A stretch of 64,000 nt of DNA from Nocardioides sp. L-11A (GTDB lineage Bacteria; Actinomycetota; Actinomycetes; Propionibacteriales; Nocardioidaceae), in NCBI GenBank assembly GCA_029961745.1, contig CP124680.1, positions 2,294,001 through 2,358,000 on the forward strand, given 5' to 3'. The notes beneath the pieces are model-generated. The model was not told the origin of the DNA, searched no databases, and saw only the letters and a program-made list of their open reading frames with translations. Shown one piece after another: positions 1 to 9,069 of the stretch. Each line of letters starts with the position of its first letter. The stretch's first letter is position 1. The position numbers and the translations under genes were made by a program.

Positions 1-1
1 C

Positions 2-646
2 GTACGCCGGCTGCGGGTGGGGGAGCGGCTCTCCCTCGCCGACGGGCTCGGCCGGGTCGCCACCGCGGAGGTGAGCGCCACCGCGAAGCGCGCGTTCACC
101 GTCCTGGTCGCCGCGGTCGAGGACCACGCCGAGCCGCGTCCCTCGGTCACCGTCGTCCAGGCACTGCCGAAGGGCGAGCGCGGCGAGCTGGCCGTCGAGG
201 TGCTCACCGAGATCGGCGTCGCCCGGATCGTGCCCTGGGCGGCCGCCCGCAGCGTCGCGGTCTGGAAGGGCGAGCGCGTCGCGAAGTCGCACGCGAAATG
301 GCGGGCCACCGCCCGCGAGGCGGCCAAGCAGGCGCGCCGGGCCTGGCACCCGGAGGTGGTGCCGCTGGCCTCGACGGACGAGGTCGCCGCGCTGGTCGCG
401 GGCGTCGACGTCGCCGTCGTGCTCCACGAGGACGCCACCGAGCCCCTCACCGCCCTCGCACTGCCGTCCGACGGCGAGCTGCTGGTCGTGGTCGGGCCCG
501 AGGGCGGGCTCACCGACGAGGAGGTGGCCCGGTTGGTCGCCGCCGGCGCGGTGTCGGTCCGGCTGGGCGCCGAGGTGCTGCGCACCTCCACCGCCGGGGT
601 CGCCGCCGTCGCCGCGCTGCTGTCCCGTACCTCCCGCTGGGCCTAA
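2..646 (+). CDS. rsmE: 16S rRNA (uracil-1498-N3)-methyltransferase RsmE, 5'-truncated by window edge
   Basis: SPOUT-class methyltransferase that methylates N3 of U1498 in 16S rRNA with SAM. The visible 215 residues cover the end of the N-terminal PUA-like part and the whole C-terminal knot domain. The SAM-binding signature VGPEGGLTDEE and the C-terminal LGAEVLRTSTAG segment are both intact. The frame is open to the left edge (VRRLRVGERL), so the real start lies outside the window and the GTG at 17 is an internal valine. The stop TAA at 644-646 is followed at once by the nested palindrome at 648-741. Confidence 0.93.
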   Translation, partial: VRRLRVGERLSLADGLGRVATAEVSATAKRAFTVLVAAVEDHAEPRPSVTVVQALPKGERGELAVEVLTEIGVARIVPWAAARSVAVWKGERVAKSHAKWRATAREAAKQARRAWHPEVVPLASTDEVAALVAGVDVAVVLHEDATEPLTALALPSDGELLVVVGPEGGLTDEEVARLVAAGAVSVRLGAEVLRTSTAGVAAVAALLSRTSRWA

Positions 647-647
647 T

Positions 648-741
648 CGACCCGGCGCAACTGAACGTCTGAGAGACGCCGACCCGGCGCGTTCAAACGC
701 GCCGGGTCGGCACTCGTACGACGTTCAGACGCGCCGGGTCA
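648..741. repeat. Nested inverted repeat between convergent genes (copy 1)
   Basis: The core at 678-711 is a perfect palindrome: arms of 16 bases (gccgacccggcgcgtt and its complement) around a 2-base centre, ca. It is flanked by a second, outer pair of related inverted arms at 648-669 and 720-741. The element fills the space from the rsmE stop to the stop of the convergent winged-helix gene, whose last codon it overlaps. A bidirectional terminator role is likely but inferred. A close copy lies at 19151-19245 and a diverged core at 38563-38598. Confidence 0.85.
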
Positions 742-1791
742 GCGGGCCAGCAGTGCCTCCGTGCGGGCGATCTCGGCGTCGAGGCCCGCCTGTTCGGACC
801 GGCTCAGGTCGCGGACCATCCGCACCAGCACCACCCGGCCGTGCTCGACCCGCCAGAGCCCGGCCAGCCAGCCGTCGACGTACACCGACATGGCCTGGGC
901 GCCGTTGACGCCCATCCACAGGCCGCGGTGCTGGGCGGCGGTGACCCGGTCCCGGGCGGCATGGGAGAGCCAGAGGTTGTCATAGCAGCCGAGCAGGCGC
1001 ACGGGGGCGGGCCGGTCCTCGTCGGCCACGGGGGCGTCGGTGACGTCGTAGAGCGGCCTGCCGTCCTCGTCCTCGTGCACCTCGAGGTCGGCCATCGCCT
1101 TGAGCACCGGTCCGAGGCGGGTGATGCCGGACCAGGCGGTGACATCGGAGGCGGTGGCGGGGCCGTAGGCGCGCAGGTAGCGGCGGACCACACCGGGGAC
1201 ATCCGGCTCGGCCAGGGGCAGGCCGGTCCAGCGCGCGGCGAAGTCGTAGGCGACGGCTGTCGAGCCGGCCGGCTTCCAGCACCCGCGTGGCGGCAGCTGG
1301 GCGAGCACCGTCAGCAGCCGGGCGACGCCGCCGAGCTGGCCGGCGGTGTGCTGGGGGAACCGTTCGGCCAGAGCTGCGCCCAGCTGCCGTTGGGGGAGCG
1401 GGCCGTCGGAGAGGACCTCGTCGACCGCGACCCGGAAGGCCTCGCGGTCGACCGTGCGGGCCTCGCCGACGGTCTGGCTGGCCTTCAGCTCGCGCTCCCG
1501 GACCGGTGCGGCCCACACGGGCAGCGTGACGGCATCGGCGGGCCGGTGGAGGTGCACGGTGTCGCGCAGGCTCAGCACGCGCACGAGCGAGCGGTCCTCG
1601 ATGGCCGCGCTGACGGCGTACGGGTCGAGCTCGTCCAGCCGCGCCGCCAGCGAGAGGTACGGCGACAGCGGCTCCTGTGCCTGGAGGCCGATCAGGTGCT
1701 CCACGAGGTCCGCCGGTGCCATCGTCGCGCGGTCGAGCAGGTGCTGGCGCAGCAGCAGGGTCCGGTTCAGCCGGAGCCGGGAGAACCTCAC
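739..1791 (-). CDS. Winged-helix DNA-binding protein, AlkZ/HTH_42 family (putative DNA glycosylase)
   Basis: A 350-residue protein of the winged helix DNA-binding (HTH_42) superfamily, which includes the AlkZ and YcaQ/AlkX glycosylases that act on bulky alkyl adducts and interstrand crosslinks. The N-terminal part contains LIGLQAQEP, with Gln37-Ala-Gln39 matching the catalytic Q-x-Q motif of AlkZ-type members. Length and the C-terminal GLWRVEHGRVVLVRM segment also fit the family. The GTG start (1789-1791) overlaps the stop of the upstream lipoprotein gene by four bases, so the two are probably co-transcribed. Glycosylase activity is inferred from family and motif; a DNA-binding protein without activity is the alternative. 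Confidence 0.8.
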   Translation of the reverse strand: MRFSRLRLNRTLLLRQHLLDRATMAPADLVEHLIGLQAQEPLSPYLSLAARLDELDPYAVSAAIEDRSLVRVLSLRDTVHLHRPADAVTLPVWAAPVRERELKASQTVGEARTVDREAFRVAVDEVLSDGPLPQRQLGAALAERFPQHTAGQLGGVARLLTVLAQLPPRGCWKPAGSTAVAYDFAARWTGLPLAEPDVPGVVRRYLRAYGPATASDVTAWSGITRLGPVLKAMADLEVHEDEDGRPLYDVTDAPVADEDRPAPVRLLGCYDNLWLSHAARDRVTAAQHRGLWMGVNGAQAMSVYVDGWLAGLWRVEHGRVVLVRMVRDLSRSEQAGLDAEIARTEALLAR

Positions 1792-2708
1792 CGCACCGTG
1801 ATCCGCTTCGTGTCCTCCGTCGGCCCGCCGCCCTCACCGCCGGACGGGTCGTCGGTGCGCGCGACCAGGGTGTAGTCGCCGGGCGCGAGGCCGGAGACGT
1901 CGATCTCCGCGGACCAGGGATAGAGCCTCTCGATCCATCCCTCGGCGGTCGCGAAGCCCTCGACGACCACCGCGCCGGAGGAGTCCTGCACCTCCCAGGG
2001 CACAGTCGCCTCGAAGGAGCTGGCCAGGCCGCTCGCGGCGACGCTGTCGTCGACCGCGGTGCCGTCGGCCGGGGTGGTGATGTTGACCGCGGCGAGGACG
2101 TCGAGCTCCGGCGCGGCCTGCGCGCCGCTGGGGATGCCGAGATAGCTGACCTCCTCGCCGTCGAGGAAGAAGCCGATCCTCGCCCCGGTGCGGGCGCCCG
2201 GGTCGGGCGTGGCGCCGTCCTGCACCGAGTTGAGGGTCCACACCAGCTGCTGGACGGCGAGGCGCGCCTGGCGGCGGGACATGCCGTCGGGGCGCTCGGT
2301 CCACGACGCGTCGGCGAGCTCCACCTGGAAGAGGCCGTCGGCTCCGATCCCGTCGAAGCTCACGCCGGGCTCGACGCTGCCGGCCGGCAGCAGGGTGCGG
2401 TAGTCCGGGTCGACCGGGCCGTCGAGGAGGAGGCCGAGCACGTCGTCGGTGGCGACCTGGGCGTGGGGCTCGGCGTACAGCGCGACGCCTCCGGGCGTGT
2501 CGCCGGCGTAGTAGGCCGTCACGGCCACCCGGCCGGCCGGGCCCTCGCTCGCGCCGGGGGTGTCGGACGCGACCGGCGACGTCGAGGGAGAGGTCGAGGG
2601 TGTCTCCTCGGCCTCCGGGTCGGAGCCGTCGCCGCAGGCGGCGAGCAGGCAGGCAGCGACGCTCAGCGCGGCGAGAAGGGGGTGCGGACGGCGGGGGCGA
2701 GTACGCAT
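1788..2708 (-). CDS. GerMN/Gmad2-domain lipoprotein
   Basis: Exported lipoprotein of about 306 residues. An Arg-rich N-terminus and hydrophobic stretch end in a lipobox-like LLAAC, followed by a Ser/Thr/Pro-rich linker. The middle resembles the GerMN (sporulation/spore germination) domain. The C-terminal 90 residues resemble the Gmad2 immunoglobulin-like domain (NITTPADGTAV through LAPGDYTLVARTDD). Such proteins are common in non-sporulating Actinobacteria and are thought to act at the cell envelope; the precise role is unknown. I chose the ATG at 2708 because it directly precedes the signal peptide. Only 14 bases separate it from the divergent HIT start, so control signals must overlap coding sequence. 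Confidence 0.78.
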   Translation of the reverse strand: MRTRPRRPHPLLAALSVAACLLAACGDGSDPEAEETPSTSPSTSPVASDTPGASEGPAGRVAVTAYYAGDTPGGVALYAEPHAQVATDDVLGLLLDGPVDPDYRTLLPAGSVEPGVSFDGIGADGLFQVELADASWTERPDGMSRRQARLAVQQLVWTLNSVQDGATPDPGARTGARIGFFLDGEEVSYLGIPSGAQAAPELDVLAAVNITTPADGTAVDDSVAASGLASSFEATVPWEVQDSSGAVVVEGFATAEGWIERLYPWSAEIDVSGLAPGDYTLVARTDDPSGGEGGGPTEDTKRITVR

Positions 2709-2722
2709 CCGTCGATGGTGGC

Positions 2723-3082
2723 ATGGTTGTCCCCGTGACTGCCGCACCCGACTGCCTGTTCTGCAAGATCGTCGCGGGGGACATCCCCGCCGAGGTCGTC
2801 CACACCACCGAGCGCACCGTCGCCTTCCGCGACATCAACCCCCAGGCGCCGCTGCACGTCCTGGTCGTGCCGCGCGACCATCAGGCGAACGCCGCCGCCT
2901 CGGCCGAGGCCGACGCGGCGATGTTCGCCGAGATCGCCACCACGGCGCGCACCGTCGCCACCGGCGAGGGGTACGACGACTACCGCCTCGTCTTCAACAC
3001 CGGAGCCGGCGTGGGGCAGACCGTCTTCCACACGCACTGCCACGTGCTCGCCGGCCGGTCGATGACCTGGCCCCCGGGCTGA
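2723..3082 (+). CDS. HIT family nucleotide-binding hydrolase (HINT-like)
   Basis: 119-residue histidine-triad protein. The signature HTHCHV (residues 103-108) carries the H-x-H-x-H motif that binds and hydrolyses nucleoside phosphoramidates or dinucleotides; CLFCKI near the N-terminus is typical of HINT-type members. The length is normal for the family. The ATG at 2723 is used here; a GTG at 2735 (M-TAAPDCLF) is an equally plausible start. In Actinobacteria a HIT gene commonly lies directly upstream of phoH, as here. Confidence 0.9.
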   Translation: MVVPVTAAPDCLFCKIVAGDIPAEVVHTTERTVAFRDINPQAPLHVLVVPRDHQANAAASAEADAAMFAEIATTARTVATGEGYDDYRLVFNTGAGVGQTVFHTHCHVLAGRSMTWPPG

Positions 3083-3197
3083 GCCCGGAGACGCCGGTGG
3101 GCGGACCGGGGAAACGAGTGGGCGCGCCGCAGCCCGGCCCCGTACCATGGAGGGGCCGCATCGTCGTACCTGAAAGGCCGCCCGTCCTCGGGCATCC

Positions 3198-4255
<1,058 letters not shown>

Positions 4256-4259
<4 letters not shown>

Positions 4260-4717
4260 CCATCGAGATCCTCGACGAGTCCGGCAGCGGCCTCGATGTC
4301 AAGCACTTCTCGCGGCTCGCGCGGTTCGTGATGGACCAGATGCGGGTCCACCCGCTCGCCGAGCTGTGCATCAAGGCGGTCGACGAGGACACCATCGCCG
4401 AACTGAACGAGAAGTGGATGGAGAAGGAGGGGCCGACCGACGTGCTCGCCTTCCCGATGGACGAGCTGCGTCCCGGCCTGGTCACCGAGGAGCCCGAGGA
4501 GGGCGTCCTGGGCGACCTGGTGCTCTGCCCGGCGGTCGCGGAGCGCCAGGGGGCCACGGCCGGCCACGGCACGCTCGCCGAGCTGGAGCTGCTCACCACC
4601 CACGGCATCCTCCATCTCCTCGGCTACGACCACGCCGAGCCCGAGGAGCATGCGGTGATGTTCGGCCTCCAGGACCAGCTGCTGGCCCAGTGGCGCGCCC
4701 ACGTGGCCGCCTCCTGA
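4256..4717 (+). CDS. ybeY: Endoribonuclease YbeY
   Basis: 153-residue zinc-dependent endoribonuclease needed for 16S rRNA 3' processing and 70S quality control. The metal motif HGILHLLGYDH supplies His116, His120 and His126. The GTG start (GTGA overlap with the phoH stop) gives a full-length protein. It lies in the phoH-ybeY-CNNM/CBS operon, and the next gene begins 16 bases downstream. Confidence 0.95.
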
Positions 4718-4733
4718 CGCCGGGGGCGCGGGG

Positions 4734-6032
4734 ATGATCGCCGACAGTCTGTGGCCGCTGGGTGCAGCGGCCGTCCTGGTGGTGCTCTCGGGGCTGTTCG
4801 CGGCGGCGGACGCGGCCCTCGCGGGCTTCTCGCGCGCCCGTGCGCAGGAGATGGTGGGTGAGGGACGCGCCGGCGCCCAGCGCCTGGTGGTCCTGCTCGA
4901 GGATGCGCCTCGCCACCTCAACACCGCGCTGCTGCTGCAGCTGCTGTGCGAGATCGCGGCGATCGTCGTCGTCACGCTGTACGTCGACGACCGGCTCGAC
5001 GCCTCGTGGTGGGCCCGCGCGGGCCTCGCCCTCGGGGTGATGCTGGTCGTGTCGTTCGTCGTCATCGGCGTGGCTCCGCGCACCGTCGGCCGCCAGCACG
5101 CCGAGACCGTCGCGGTCTGGTGCGCCTGGCCGCTGTCGGCGCTGACCACGGTCCTCGGCCCGATCCCGCGGCTGCTGATCCTGGTCGGCAACGCGATCAC
5201 CCCGGGACGCGGGTTCCGCGAGGGGCCGTTCCAGACCGAGACCGAGCTGCGCGAGCTCGTCGACATCGCCGAGGCCAGTGAGCTGATCGAGGCCGACGAG
5301 CGCAAGATGATCCACTCGGTCTTCGAGCTCGGTGACACCACGGTGCGCGAGGTGATGGTGCCGCGCGGCGACGTGGTCTACATCGAGAACCACAAGAACC
5401 TGCGCCAGACCATGTCGCTCTTCCTGCGCTCGGGCTTCTCCCGGGTGCCCGTGGTCGGCGAGAACCTCGACGACGTGCTGGGCGTGGCCTACCTCAAGGA
5501 CGTCGTCCGCCGTGACTTCGAGGCACCGGACGTCGAGCTGACCCAGAAGGTCGAGGAGGTCATGCGGCCCGCCGTCTGGGTGCCGGAGTCGAAGCCGGTC
5601 GACGACCTCCTGCGCGAGATGCAGCTGCGCCGGCTGCACGTCGCGATCGTCGTCGACGAGTACGGCGGCACGGCCGGCCTGATCACCATCGAGGACCTGC
5701 TCGAGGAGATCGTCGGCGAGATCACCGACGAGTACGACGAGGCGGAGGTCGAGGTCGAGCAGGTCGGCGACGGCCGCGACGACGAGGTCCGGGTGTCCTC
5801 GCGCTACCCGGTCGACGACCTCGACGAGATCTTCGGCTTCCCGATCGAGGAGGAGGACGTCGACTCCGTCGGCGGCCTGCTCGCCAAGCACCTCGGCCGG
5901 GTCCCGATCCCAGGCTCGGTGGTCGAGGCGCACGGCCTGCGCTTCGAGGCCGAGCAGGCGGCCGGGCGGCGCAACAAGATCGGCACGGTGCTGATCTCCC
6001 GCGTTCCGCAGGTCGAGCCCGCCGCCGACTGA
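4734..6032 (+). CDS. Hemolysin/CorC-type CNNM + CBS membrane transporter
   Basis: 432-residue integral membrane protein. An N-terminal CNNM (DUF21) domain with several membrane segments (about residues 5-190) contains the [15 protein letters not shown] helix. Two CBS domains follow (about 205-325, including [13 protein letters not shown] and [15 protein letters not shown]), then a C-terminal CorC/HlyC domain (about 345-425). Relatives bind adenine nucleotides through CBS and move Mg2+ or other divalent cations; the historical hemolysin name is misleading. Its place directly after ybeY is conserved in Actinobacteria. Confidence 0.9.
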   Translation: MIADSLWPLGAAAVLVVLSGLFAAADAALAGFSRARAQEMVGEGRAGAQRLVVLLEDAPRHLNTALLLQLLCEIAAIVVVTLYVDDRLDASWWARAGLALGVMLVVSFVVIGVAPRTVGRQHAETVAVWCAWPLSALTTVLGPIPRLLILVGNAITPGRGFREGPFQTETELRELVDIAEASELIEADERKMIHSVFELGDTTVREVMVPRGDVVYIENHKNLRQTMSLFLRSGFSRVPVVGENLDDVLGVAYLKDVVRRDFEAPDVELTQKVEEVMRPAVWVPESKPVDDLLREMQLRRLHVAIVVDEYGGTAGLITIEDLLEEIVGEITDEYDEAEVEVEQVGDGRDDEVRVSSRYPVDDLDEIFGFPIEEEDVDSVGGLLAKHLGRVPIPGSVVEAHGLRFEAEQAAGRRNKIGTVLISRVPQVEPAAD

Positions 6033-6045
6033 GAGGATTCCGGGC

Positions 6046-7320
6046 GTGCTCCCGCCACGCCGCGTCGCCGTTCCCGTCGTCCTCGGGGTCGTCGCGACGG
6101 CGTACGGATGGTGGCGGGTGCCGGTGGCGGCCCGCAACCGGCTCTGGGCCGAGGACGGCCGGGTCTTCCTGAGCGACGCCCTGGCGGGCGTACCGCCGTG
6201 GTCGTCGTACGACGGCTACCTGCACCTGGTCCCGCGCCTGCTCGCCGAGGCCATCGTCGCCGTCATTCCGCCGGCCCGCTACGACCTCGCGACGACGGCC
6301 GTCTCCGTGGCGACGGTCGGCCTCGTCTGCGCGCTCACCTACCTCCTCACCGAGGACCTGCTCGACCGGGTCGCGGTCCGCTGCCTGGTCGCCCTGGTGC
6401 CGGTGCTCCTGCCGGCGGCCGGGTTCGAGCTGCTCGGCAATCTCGCGAACCTGCACGGATTCGGGCTCTGGCTGGGGTTCTGGTTGGTCCTGCACCGCCC
6501 CCGGACGCGTTCCGCGGCAGCGTGGTGGGCCGTCGCCGGACTGCTGATCGGGCTGTCGGAGATCGTCGTCGTCCTGCTCGTTCCGCTCCTCGTGGTCGGC
6601 TGGCGCGACCGGGAGCGCTGGCTGCCGCGCGGCGCGCTGCTGGCCGGCGGGCTGGCCCAGGTGGTCGTGAGCCGCGTGCAGCCGCGACCGCCGCGGGGTG
6701 GCGACGGCTGGTCCCCCGCTGACCTGGCGCTCGGCTTCGCCGGTCAGGCCGGGTCGGCGGCCTGGACCGACACCGGGGGACTGGCCGCCCGGATCGTGGA
6801 GATCGCGGGCGCGACCGGCCTCCTGGTGCTCCTCGTACCGCCTGCCCTGGCCCTGGCCGTGCTGCTGCGCCACGGCGATGCGCGGCACCGGGCGCTGGCC
6901 GGCGGGCTGCTGCTCACCTCGGCCCTGGTGTGGGCGGTCAGCGTGGTCCTGAACTTCGACTCCTGGATGTCCTTCGGCGCCTGGGAGCCGCAGCAGTGGC
7001 GCGCCGTCGGACTGCTCCGCTATGCCACCACCTCCGGACTGTTCTTGTGCGCGCTGCCGGTGGTCGCCCTCGACCTGGTCCGGGTGCGGTGGCAGCGGGC
7101 GCTCGCGGTCGGGGTCGGAGTCGTGGTCCTCGGAGCGGGGCTGGCCACGGGACGCTCGCACGGCGTCGCCCGGGAGAGCGGCGAGGCATGGCCCACCACC
7201 CAGGAACTCGTCTCCCGCTGCGCGGGCCGGCCGGCCGGTTCGATCTCCGTCCCGATCGCGCCGCCGAGACATCCCTGGGTGGCGACCATCCCCTGCCGCT
7301 CCGTCGTGGGCGGGCCCTAG
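6046..7320 (+). CDS. Polytopic membrane protein, possibly GT-C glycosyltransferase-like
   Basis: 424 residues with roughly ten hydrophobic segments. The short loop after the first segment, with RLWAEDGRVFLSDAL and YDGYLHLVPRL, resembles the first acidic extracytoplasmic loop of GT-C-fold enzymes that use polyprenyl-phosphate sugars, but I cannot assign a family firmly. A GAGGAT hexamer seven bases upstream of the GTG start suggests a leaderless transcript. Function unknown. Confidence 0.7.
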   Translation: MLPPRRVAVPVVLGVVATAYGWWRVPVAARNRLWAEDGRVFLSDALAGVPPWSSYDGYLHLVPRLLAEAIVAVIPPARYDLATTAVSVATVGLVCALTYLLTEDLLDRVAVRCLVALVPVLLPAAGFELLGNLANLHGFGLWLGFWLVLHRPRTRSAAAWWAVAGLLIGLSEIVVVLLVPLLVVGWRDRERWLPRGALLAGGLAQVVVSRVQPRPPRGGDGWSPADLALGFAGQAGSAAWTDTGGLAARIVEIAGATGLLVLLVPPALALAVLLRHGDARHRALAGGLLLTSALVWAVSVVLNFDSWMSFGAWEPQQWRAVGLLRYATTSGLFLCALPVVALDLVRVRWQRALAVGVGVVVLGAGLATGRSHGVARESGEAWPTTQELVSRCAGRPAGSISVPIAPPRHPWVATIPCRSVVGGP

Positions 7321-7339
7321 TGGTGTGAGACGCACCACT
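7319..7339. terminator. Short hairpin between convergent genes
   Basis: Arms agtggtg and caccact (7 bp) flank a 7-base loop in the gap between the convergent genes ending at 7320 and 7355. It is weak and has no T-tract. Terminator function is a guess based on position. Confidence 0.35.
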
Positions 7340-7354
7340 TGCGTCGCCGACGGC

Positions 7355-8287
7355 TCAGCCGAGCAGTGCCCAGGGGTCCTCGCGGTGCCACACGGTGGGG
7401 AAGTGCAGGCCCACGCCCTGGCCTTGCGCGAGCGGCTCGAGGACCGACATCGTCGCGTGGAGGTCGTCGCCGAGGTAGGGCAGTGCGCGCAGCGGCCGGT
7501 CGAGTGGCCGGAAGAAGTCGTCCCAGTGGATCAGGACGACCTGCCGGGCGCCGACCGTGGTGACGGTCTCGGCCCAGTACTGCTCGATATAGGCCGGGTC
7601 CTGGACGCCGAGCTGCCCGACGCCGAGGTAGGCGACGTCGGCCCGCCGCCCGGTGAGGGCGCCGGGCCGGAAGCCGGCGCTGCCCTGCACCAGTGCGGTC
7701 CGCCCGCTGTCGTGCTCGACGAGGATCGACCACGCCTCGCCGCACTGGTAGGCCGTGGTCCGCACCGGCGGCACGACCGGCGACATGATCCGTCCGGGGT
7801 AGCGGTCCGGCGGGCAGTGCTCGCCCTCGACCCAGGTCAGGGTGAACCCGCCGGCCCGGACCGGCTCACCCGGGACGACGACGCCGATCCGATCCTCGGG
7901 CAGGCCGCCGCCCCGGCCGATCTGGGCGGCGGAGGTGCCGCCCAGCAACCGGGCGCCGGTGCGCGCGGCGACGGCCGCGGCGTCCATCGCGTGGTCGTAG
8001 TGGGTGTGCACCGGGGCGACCACGTCGAGCCGGTCGATGCCGGCGCGGGCGAGGGTCCGCTCGATCAGAGCCTCGTCGGGCGCCAGTCGGCCCAGTGCGA
8101 CGCGGGGGAGCGACGGCCGGGTGAAGAAGCCGTCGGTGAGCACGGCCGACGTGCCGTCCTCGATGAGGAGGCTGGCGACGCCGAGGAAGGTGACCCCGAC
8201 CCCGTCGCTCGCCTGCGGGAGGCCGAACCGGGCGGCGTACCGGCCGAGGTCGGGGCGCCCGAGCCGCAGCCGCAGGCCGAGCGCCAT
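7355..8287 (-). CDS. MBL-fold metallo-hydrolase (UlaG-like)
   Basis: 310-residue metallo-beta-lactamase-fold protein. HTHYDHAMD gives the H-x-H-x-D-H metal motif; later metal-site residues are less obvious. It is closest in style to UlaG-like lactonases and uncharacterised exported MBL proteins. I chose the ATG at 8287 (MALGLRLRLG) because it follows the stop of the upstream DUF1330 gene by one base, implying a two-gene operon. Substrate unknown. Confidence 0.82.
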   Translation of the reverse strand: MALGLRLRLGRPDLGRYAARFGLPQASDGVGVTFLGVASLLIEDGTSAVLTDGFFTRPSLPRVALGRLAPDEALIERTLARAGIDRLDVVAPVHTHYDHAMDAAAVAARTGARLLGGTSAAQIGRGGGLPEDRIGVVVPGEPVRAGGFTLTWVEGEHCPPDRYPGRIMSPVVPPVRTTAYQCGEAWSILVEHDSGRTALVQGSAGFRPGALTGRRADVAYLGVGQLGVQDPAYIEQYWAETVTTVGARQVVLIHWDDFFRPLDRPLRALPYLGDDLHATMSVLEPLAQGQGVGLHFPTVWHREDPWALLG

Positions 8288-8288
8288 C

Positions 8289-8576
8289 TCAGGCGCCCGG
8301 GACGATCCGGATGTCGCGCTCGGCGCCGTCGCCCAGGGCGGCCAGTGCCTCCTGGTAGGCCGGGGAGGCATGCGCCGCGCGCGCAGCCTCGACGGTGTCG
8401 AACTCGATGAGCACCGCGCGCTCCTCGAGGCCGGCCTCGTAGACCTGCTCGGGCAGGCCGCGGGCGAGGAAGCGTCCCCCGGCGGCGGTCAGGGCGGGCA
8501 GGGCGAGAGCGGCGTAGGCCGCCATCCGCTCGGTGTCGGTGACGGCGCGGTAGCTGCTGATCCAGTAGGCGGGCAT
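8289..8576 (-). CDS. DUF1330 family protein
   Basis: 95-residue ferredoxin-like (dimeric alpha+beta barrel) protein: MPAYWISSYRAVTD, then LIEFDTVEAARAAHASPAYQEAL, matching the DUF1330 pattern. Start at the ATG 8574-8576. It is upstream of, and probably co-transcribed with, the MBL-fold hydrolase gene, and divergent from the gene at 8623. Biochemical role unknown. Confidence 0.82.
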   Translation of the reverse strand: MPAYWISSYRAVTDTERMAAYAALALPALTAAGGRFLARGLPEQVYEAGLEERAVLIEFDTVEAARAAHASPAYQEALAALGDGAERDIRIVPGA

Positions 8577-8622
8577 GCCCCCATCCTGCCGGACCCGCCG
8601 CAGCGGCTGAGAGGATGGATCC

Positions 8623-8982
8623 ATGTCCGACCTGTCCGCCGAGGACCAGAAGCTCGTCACCCTCGCCCGCGCCACCCGCGCCCGCATCCAGGCCACCGAG
8701 GGTGCGGCGGTACGCGACACCGACGGCCGCACCTACGCCGCCGCCACCGTCGACCTGCCCTCGCTCCGGCTCACCGCGGTGCAGGCCGTCGTCGCGATGG
8801 CCGTCGCCTCGGGCTCCACGGGCGTCGACGCCTGCGTCGTGCTCGGCGACGCGGGGGACCTCACCGAGCCGGACAGCGCCGTGCTCGCCGACTTCGCCGG
8901 CGCCGCGGGCGTCGTGGTCCACGTCGGCGACGCCCGCGGCACGATCGGCGCGACCACGACCGCAGGCCCGGGCGGCCGCTGA
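8623..8982 (+). CDS. Cytidine deaminase-like protein lacking zinc ligands
   Basis: 119-residue protein aligned by eye with the actinobacterial cytidine deaminase-like gene that usually lies between the CNNM/CBS gene and era (KLVTLARATRARIQATEGAAVRD, then the LRLTAVQAVVAMAVASG helix). It has neither the H/C-A-E nor the P-C-x2-C motif of active cytidine deaminases, so catalysis is unlikely. GAGGAT six bases upstream of the ATG suggests a leaderless transcript. era itself is displaced to 18115, about 9 kb downstream. Confidence 0.7.
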   Translation: MSDLSAEDQKLVTLARATRARIQATEGAAVRDTDGRTYAAATVDLPSLRLTAVQAVVAMAVASGSTGVDACVVLGDAGDLTEPDSAVLADFAGAAGVVVHVGDARGTIGATTTAGPGGR

Positions 8983-8996
8983 TTCGCCGCTCCCGC

Positions 8997-9012
8997 CATG
9001 ACATCTGTCATG
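8997..9012. promoter_or_regulatory. Palindromic candidate operator upstream of the ABC-2 exporter
   Basis: Perfect 7-bp arms catgaca and tgtcatg around a 2-base centre, about 60 bases upstream of the ATPase start at 9070. Because a LuxR-type response regulator is encoded in the same block (11913), this is a reasonable binding site for it. That link is inference. Confidence 0.5.
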
Positions 9013-9069
9013 CCCGGGTCGTGACACCTGCCCGAGGCGCCGGGCCCGACCGGCGGCGACGCTGGGGTC

